DNA of 64,000 bases from Asticcacaulis solisilvae (GTDB lineage: Bacteria; Pseudomonadota; Alphaproteobacteria; Caulobacterales; Caulobacteraceae). The stretch covers positions 186,001 through 250,000 of the forward strand of contig NZ_JAGGMI010000007.1 of assembly GCF_017875235.1 (NCBI RefSeq), written 5' to 3'. Position 1 is the first letter of the stretch; each line of letters starts with the position of its first letter. The notes beneath the pieces are model-generated. The model did not search any database and was not told the DNA's origin. It worked only from the letters and a program-made list of their open reading frames with translations. The translations under genes and the position numbers were made by a program. Of this stretch, positions 59,855 to 64,000 are shown piece by piece.

Positions 59855-62773
59855 TCAGTACTTCCAGCGGAAGCCGGCATAGTACTGGCGGCCCGACTTG
59901 CTGTAATCGTACAGCAGGTCCTGGGCGGTGTTGCCCTGAGCCGTGTTGTAGGAAATGAAGCGGTCGTCAGCCTCGTCCGTCAGGTTGATGCCTTCCAGGA
60001 TAAGGGTCAGGTTCTTGCTGATCTTCCACGTCATCTGGGCGTCGATATTGAACGTCTCGTTCTTGCCCCAGAAGTCGGCCGAAGAGCCCGGGCTCAACTG
60101 CGACAGGTAGCCGTCGCGGTAAGCAAAGGCGACACGGCCGGCGAGAACGTCGCCTTCATAGTATGCCGTGATGTTCCAGGCTTCCGGCGACAGTCCCAGC
60201 AGGTTGGCCGTCGTCGTCGTCGTGGCGCCTGGGGTCGTGTAATACTGGATCTGCGACTCGACGTGGGTGTAGTTGATGATGCCGCCTGTCTTCGACAGGA
60301 AGCCCGGCAGGAAGGTGAAAGGCTTCTGCAGCGAGATTTCGTAGCCCTTGAGGTCGCCGCCCGGCGTGTTGATCGGGGTGGTGACGTTATAGACTTCGTC
60401 GCTCGTTTCGCCGAGGTCGAGATAGTTATAGCCCAGCTCGCTCAGCTTGGCCTGAACAGTACGCGACTGGATGTAGGACTTGATGTCCTTTTGGAACAGG
60501 GCCACCGTGAACAGGGTGTCGCGGTCCGGATACCATTCGAAGCTAAGATCCATCGTATTGGCGCGTACCGGATCAAGCGCCGGGTTGCCGGAGGTGATCG
60601 TGTTCGCACCCGTGCTGATGGCGCCGCCGCCCGGTGTCAGGCTGAGCAGGGTCGGGCGCGCCATGGTCTTGGCCGTGGCGAAGCGGACATAGACGTTTTC
60701 CATCGGTTCGATCATGAAGTTGAACGATGGCAGCGAGTCCTTGTAGCTGCGCTGGACCGTGGTCAGCTTCGAGCCCGATGGATTGACGCTGGTCGCGACG
60801 CCGACATAACCGGAAACTTCGATATCGGTCGTGACTTCGCGAAGACCGATATTGCCGCGGTAAGGCATGTTGCCCAGGTCGCCGCGGAAGTCCGCCTGCA
60901 CGAACCAGCCCGTATCGCGCTCGTTGGCGATACGGTTGTTCGTCCGCGAGCTTGCGTTTGTCTTATTGACCGTAAAGGTGCCCCATGAATTGGTGCAGCG
61001 GCAGTCATAGTTAAATGTATCGCGGATCAGGTCCAGGTTCGGGATCAGGTAGGTGTTGCCGCCGACCGAGACCGTTTGCGAGTACTTGGTAACGTTGTTG
61101 TTGATTTCAGCAACGATCGCGCCGCCAGCGTTTTCGTCGCGCGCCGCATTGGCCGTCGTGCCTGTCACGCGACCGTATTCTTCCGAGTAGAAGTCGTATT
61201 CCTTGACCGAATACCCGCCCTTCAGCGTGATACTGTCGTTCAGGTCGAACTTGACGTCGAACTTGGTGGTCTTGAATTCGTTTTCGACCAGTTGCGGACG
61301 AATGCGGATGAGCGACGCGTCGCCCTGGGCGGTCGAGCTGGAATACGTCCAGTAGCAGGCCTGGTCCGGTGAACAGTTCGTGGAAGACTTACCGTAGTTG
61401 AAAACCGGTGCCGTCGGATCCGTATAGTCGTACGAATAGCCGTCGACATTGTAGGATTCAAATGTGAAGGTCGTCTGTTCCGGCGTTTCCTGCGACGACT
61501 TCGAGCTGCCCACGAAGAACTTGGTGCTCAGACGGTCGCCCCAGTTCTGATCCCAGGTCAGGTTCAGCTGATTGAAGGTGGTCGTCAGTTCGTCGAAGCG
61601 ATGTTCCGAACGGATATCGACGTCGTTGAACGAGGCCTTGGTGATCGTGCCTTCATCATCGATCGTATAGTTATAGATGTCGGACTGCGGCAGGCCCTGG
61701 CCCGTGCGGCTGAAGGAAATGGCTTCGATTTCCCATTCGTCGCGGTTGGCTTCGAAGGTCGCGTGCATCGCGTCGATCGAGATCAGGGTGCCTTCGAACG
61801 GACGCATCTGGAAGGCGCCGGTGACGCCCAGGCGGTTTTGCTCGGTTTCGAAGTGGTTGTAGCGCGGAATGCGCGGGTGCAGGCCGTTGACGACCTTCTG
61901 CGCTTCGGCGTCCGCGATGGGGCCGGTAGCCGGAATGTTGATAAAGCTGGTGCCGCCGTTGGTGCTGTAGGACTGGAAGCGGCCGGCTGTGCCGGCGGCG
62001 GACGAGTTTTCCCAGCGCGTGCTGTTGGTGGAGTCTTCGACGACATTGCGCGAACCCCAGGCGACCGAAAGCAGGGCGCCCAGCTTGCCGTCCGCCCAAC
62101 GGTTGGAGATCATGAAGGTCCCGCGCTTGGCGACGTCTTCGCTCAGGTCGTTGTAGCCGAGCTGGCCGCCGGCGGCCATGGTGAAGCCCTTGTAGTCGAA
62201 GGGACGGGCGGTCTGCAGGTCGACGGTGGCGCCCAAGCTGCCTTCCTCGATTTCAGCCGACAACGACTTGCGCACGGTGATCGAGTTGAACAGGTCGGCG
62301 GCAAAGACGTTGAAGTCGAAGCCGCGGGTACGGTTGGTGCCGCCCGACGAGTCCTTGGCGCCGGTGGTCGCCAGGGCTTCCATGCCGTTCAGGCGCGTAC
62401 GCGAGAATTCCGCGTTCAGGCCGCGGACGGTAATCTGCTTGCCTTCACCGCCGTCGCGGTCGATCGACACGCCCGGGATGCGCTGCATCGATTCGGCAAG
62501 GTTCAGATCCGGAAACTGGCCGATGTCTTCCGCCTTGATGACATCGACCATGTCTGTCGATTTCTTCTTCTCGCTAATGGCCGTCTGCAGCGAGTTGCGG
62601 AAGCCGGTGACGATGACGATATCGCCTTCGTCAGCAGCCGGAGCCGGAGCGGCATCCTGAGCATGGGCGCCGACGGCCGTGGCCATCAGGACCCCAAGCG
62701 AAACACCCAGCAGGGCGGCCTTATTGCGGCTGATTTTAGACGCAGCTGTGGCGCCGTTAGACTTGGACTTCAT
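59855..62773 (-). CDS. TonB-dependent outer-membrane receptor, carbohydrate type
   Basis: This 972-aa protein has a signal peptide (cleavage after AHAQDA, about 38). The plug domain (about 50-170) has DIVIVTGFRNSLQTAI, EDIGQFPDLNLAESMQRIPGVSIDR and ITVRGL. A 22-strand barrel follows and ends in an aromatic C-terminus (RWKY). IGQFPDLNLAE and the RGFDFNVFAADLFNSI stretch are of the Xanthomonas/Caulobacter sugar-receptor class. It should import an oligosaccharide using TonB energy. GGGGAG precedes the ATG. A perfect operator-like palindrome lies 111 bases upstream, and a related site stands before the neighbouring hydratase gene, so the set is probably sugar-induced. Confidence 0.92.
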   Translation of the reverse strand: MKSKSNGATAASKISRNKAALLGVSLGVLMATAVGAHAQDAAPAPAADEGDIVIVTGFRNSLQTAISEKKKSTDMVDVIKAEDIGQFPDLNLAESMQRIPGVSIDRDGGEGKQITVRGLNAEFSRTRLNGMEALATTGAKDSSGGTNRTRGFDFNVFAADLFNSITVRKSLSAEIEEGSLGATVDLQTARPFDYKGFTMAAGGQLGYNDLSEDVAKRGTFMISNRWADGKLGALLSVAWGSRNVVEDSTNSTRWENSSAAGTAGRFQSYSTNGGTSFINIPATGPIADAEAQKVVNGLHPRIPRYNHFETEQNRLGVTGAFQMRPFEGTLISIDAMHATFEANRDEWEIEAISFSRTGQGLPQSDIYNYTIDDEGTITKASFNDVDIRSEHRFDELTTTFNQLNLTWDQNWGDRLSTKFFVGSSKSSQETPEQTTFTFESYNVDGYSYDYTDPTAPVFNYGKSSTNCSPDQACYWTYSSSTAQGDASLIRIRPQLVENEFKTTKFDVKFDLNDSITLKGGYSVKEYDFYSEEYGRVTGTTANAARDENAGGAIVAEINNNVTKYSQTVSVGGNTYLIPNLDLIRDTFNYDCRCTNSWGTFTVNKTNASSRTNNRIANERDTGWFVQADFRGDLGNMPYRGNIGLREVTTDIEVSGYVGVATSVNPSGSKLTTVQRSYKDSLPSFNFMIEPMENVYVRFATAKTMARPTLLSLTPGGGAISTGANTITSGNPALDPVRANTMDLSFEWYPDRDTLFTVALFQKDIKSYIQSRTVQAKLSELGYNYLDLGETSDEVYNVTTPINTPGGDLKGYEISLQKPFTFLPGFLSKTGGIINYTHVESQIQYYTTPGATTTTTANLLGLSPEAWNITAYYEGDVLAGRVAFAYRDGYLSQLSPGSSADFWGKNETFNIDAQMTWKISKNLTLILEGINLTDEADDRFISYNTAQGNTAQDLLYDYSKSGRQYYAGFRWKY

Positions 62774-62883
62774 AAGGTTACTCCCCGTTTTGCCAACTTG
62801 CGCGGTCTGTTATGATCTGGCGACCGACAAGAATGATCGTATAGACAGTTGATTAACACAGCTTTACTGTGTGAATGTCTGCC

Positions 62884-62897
62884 TGACACCGGTGTCA
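62884..62897. promoter_or_regulatory. LacI-type operator palindrome upstream of the TonB receptor
   Basis: TGACACCGGTGTCA is a perfect 14-bp palindrome with a central CG. Related sites are AGACACCGGTAGCA at 62969-62982 and TGACACCGGTTTCC (minus strand) at 63947-63960. It lies in the 293-base gap before the receptor gene, which otherwise shows no gene. Confidence 0.7.
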
Positions 62898-62968
62898 TGA
62901 GTGGTTGTTGCCTACCCGACACCAATACGCTGATTATTCACAGTTCTGAAGCAGAGACAAGCCGGAAA

Positions 62969-62982
62969 AGACACCGGTAGCA
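62969..62982. promoter_or_regulatory. Second, weaker copy of the operator
   Basis: AGACACCGGTAGCA agrees with the perfect palindrome at 11 of 14 positions. The spacing between the two sites is 85 bases, compatible with looping by a tetrameric regulator. Confidence 0.45.
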
Positions 62983-63066
62983 TCATGCGGGTGAAGAAGT
63001 TTTGCACCTGCGTTATTTTTGCCATAGGTGCCCGTCTGGCATAGAAACCCGTTAAGGCTCATTTAA

Positions 63067-63915
63067 TTATTGGGAAAGCTCGCGGCTGTTCTGGCTGGCG
63101 GCTTCGGTCTTCAGCTCAAGGACGATATCGGCGCGGCCTTCGGTGCTGAAGATGACGCGCGAAGTCTGGCCCGCGGCAATGTCGTGGATGCCGGTGGTGG
63201 CGCCGGACGAGATCAGTTGGCCCTTGGTCAGCGGACGGCCGCGTCCTGCCAGATGACCGGCCAGCCAGGCAATGGCCTTGAGCGGACCGCCCGGCATGGT
63301 GAACAGGCCGCCTTCGCCGACGACCTGGCCGTCGATTTCGGTGCGCGCCTTGTAGGCCTTGACGGCGTCGGGGCTGAGAGTAGCGACGGTGGAGTCGCTG
63401 TCGAACTCCGCCAGGCGTTCCGAGAGGATCAGGCCGAAATTATTGCCGAAGTCCGAAGCGACGACCGTCGGACCCAGCTTGTTGATGGTGGCCAGCGGCG
63501 AGCCCGCCATTTCAATACCGGCAAACAGGCCGTCGATCAGGCGCAGCGCTTCTTCTTCGCTGTATTCCGTCTTGGCGGGATCGGTATCGTGCGCGATGCG
63601 GAAGACGTATTCAGCCTCAACCGCCGCGAAGCCGCCGGTGAAGACGGGCAGGGTAACCGCGGCGCCGTCATAGTCTTTGAAGGTCGGGGCGAAGATTGGG
63701 CCGGCCAGGCGCTCGGTGCCGTGTTCGGCCTGTTTTTCCGGCGCCAGGCGTCCGATCTTCCAGCCGATTACAGGGCGGTCCCACAGCTTGATGGCGCGTT
63801 CCTGGATGGCGTAGGAGTCTTCGAGCTTCGACGGGATGTCGCCGGGATAGCCTTCGAGCGCCGTGGCGGAGCGGCGGGCGGTCACGAAACGGTTGGCGAT
63901 ATCGTCGAAGGTCAT
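63067..63915 (-). CDS. 2-keto-4-pentenoate hydratase family protein
   Basis: This 282-aa protein has GAGGAG before the ATG at 63915. It belongs to the fumarylacetoacetate-hydrolase-related hydratase/decarboxylase fold: DRPVIGWKIGRLAPEKQ, the metal-binding EAEYVFRI region and GATTGIHDIAAGQTSRVIF near the end. Members hydrate 2-oxopent-4-enoate in aromatic ring cleavage or act on sugar-derived keto acids. The shared operator with the TonB receptor suggests a sugar-acid substrate, but that is inference. It lies upstream of the receptor gene on the same strand. Confidence 0.85.
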   Translation of the reverse strand: MTFDDIANRFVTARRSATALEGYPGDIPSKLEDSYAIQERAIKLWDRPVIGWKIGRLAPEKQAEHGTERLAGPIFAPTFKDYDGAAVTLPVFTGGFAAVEAEYVFRIAHDTDPAKTEYSEEEALRLIDGLFAGIEMAGSPLATINKLGPTVVASDFGNNFGLILSERLAEFDSDSTVATLSPDAVKAYKARTEIDGQVVGEGGLFTMPGGPLKAIAWLAGHLAGRGRPLTKGQLISSGATTGIHDIAAGQTSRVIFSTEGRADIVLELKTEAASQNSRELSQ

Positions 63916-63946
63916 GGCAGGTCTCCTCAGTTGGGCGCTAACTAGC

Positions 63947-63960
63947 GGAAACCGGTGTCA
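63947..63960 (-). promoter_or_regulatory. Operator copy upstream of the hydratase gene
   Basis: On the minus strand this reads TGACACCGGTTTCC, 32 bases before the ATG. Ten consecutive bases equal the palindrome at 62884. It links the hydratase gene with the receptor gene. Confidence 0.6.
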
Positions 63961-64000
63961 TCGGCAACCCTTTTTGCCACCACGCAGCTTTGAAGGTCGG

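Overview
The window is GC-rich chromosomal DNA, densely packed with genes on both strands. It looks like a member of the Caulobacteraceae, possibly Asticcacaulis. The reasons are a pseB/pseC/pseI (flagellin sugar) cluster, a large sugar-type TonB-dependent receptor, a cysG-DUF2849-cysI-DUF934-cysH operon of the alphaproteobacterial kind, CtrA-like half sites and many palindromic extragenic repeats. The genus is inferred from remembered family resemblance, not from a search. I see no rRNA, tRNA, CRISPR array, phage, insertion sequence or transposase gene.

Layout. 1-9.8 kb: a truncated 2-oxoglutarate dioxygenase gene, a membrane-tethered trypsin-like protease, an OmpA-type lipoprotein, the pseB-pseC-pseI operon, pirin, a YicG/TRIC-like channel, a secreted Asp/Tyr/Arg-rich protein and msrB. 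9.8-16.1 kb: a CHASE4-GGDEF-EAL protein, two small unknown genes around an AT-rich gap, an aldehyde dehydrogenase and a WbpE-like sugar aminotransferase. 16.3-25.3 kb: nitrogen assimilation (amtB, gltD, gltB) and a LuxR-type regulator. 25.5-34.6 kb: a retropepsin-like protein, a lipocalin, the assimilatory sulfate operon, two GFA-fold proteins (one degenerate), a truncated haemoglobin and a ferredoxin-NADP reductase. 34.7-46.5 kb: a LysR regulator, cysteine synthase, thrB, a Sel1 protein, rtcB, a second retropepsin-like protein, thrC, proB and proA. 46.5-49.8 kb: phoR, phoU and phoB with two good Pho boxes but no pst transporter between them. 49.9-58.5 kb: hslO, a fused phosphoserine phosphatase/phosphoglycerate dehydrogenase, a PilZ protein, a DEAD-box helicase, an M1 aminopeptidase lipoprotein and a lone receiver protein. 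58.6-64 kb: a KDG-kinase-like sugar kinase, a TonB-dependent receptor and a 2-keto-4-pentenoate hydratase-like gene. The last two have matching LacI-type operators.

How the genes fit together. Much of the window is amino-acid and N/S/P assimilation: ammonium uptake to GOGAT; sulfate to sulfide to cysteine; serine, threonine and proline synthesis; phosphate sensing. Cell-surface and sugar functions lie at the two ends.

The most unusual items are (1) the SerB-SerA fusion; (2) a four-copy interspersed element whose two-tier hairpin is kept by compensatory base changes; (3) three other palindromic repeat families, one of which (25.3 and 33.4 kb) differs between copies by a nested terminator hairpin; (4) a 40-46 codon ORF closed by its own strong terminator just upstream of rtcB; (5) a shortened GFA paralogue that has lost most zinc ligands; and (6) a candidate sugar regulon at the right edge marked by a 14-bp perfect palindrome.
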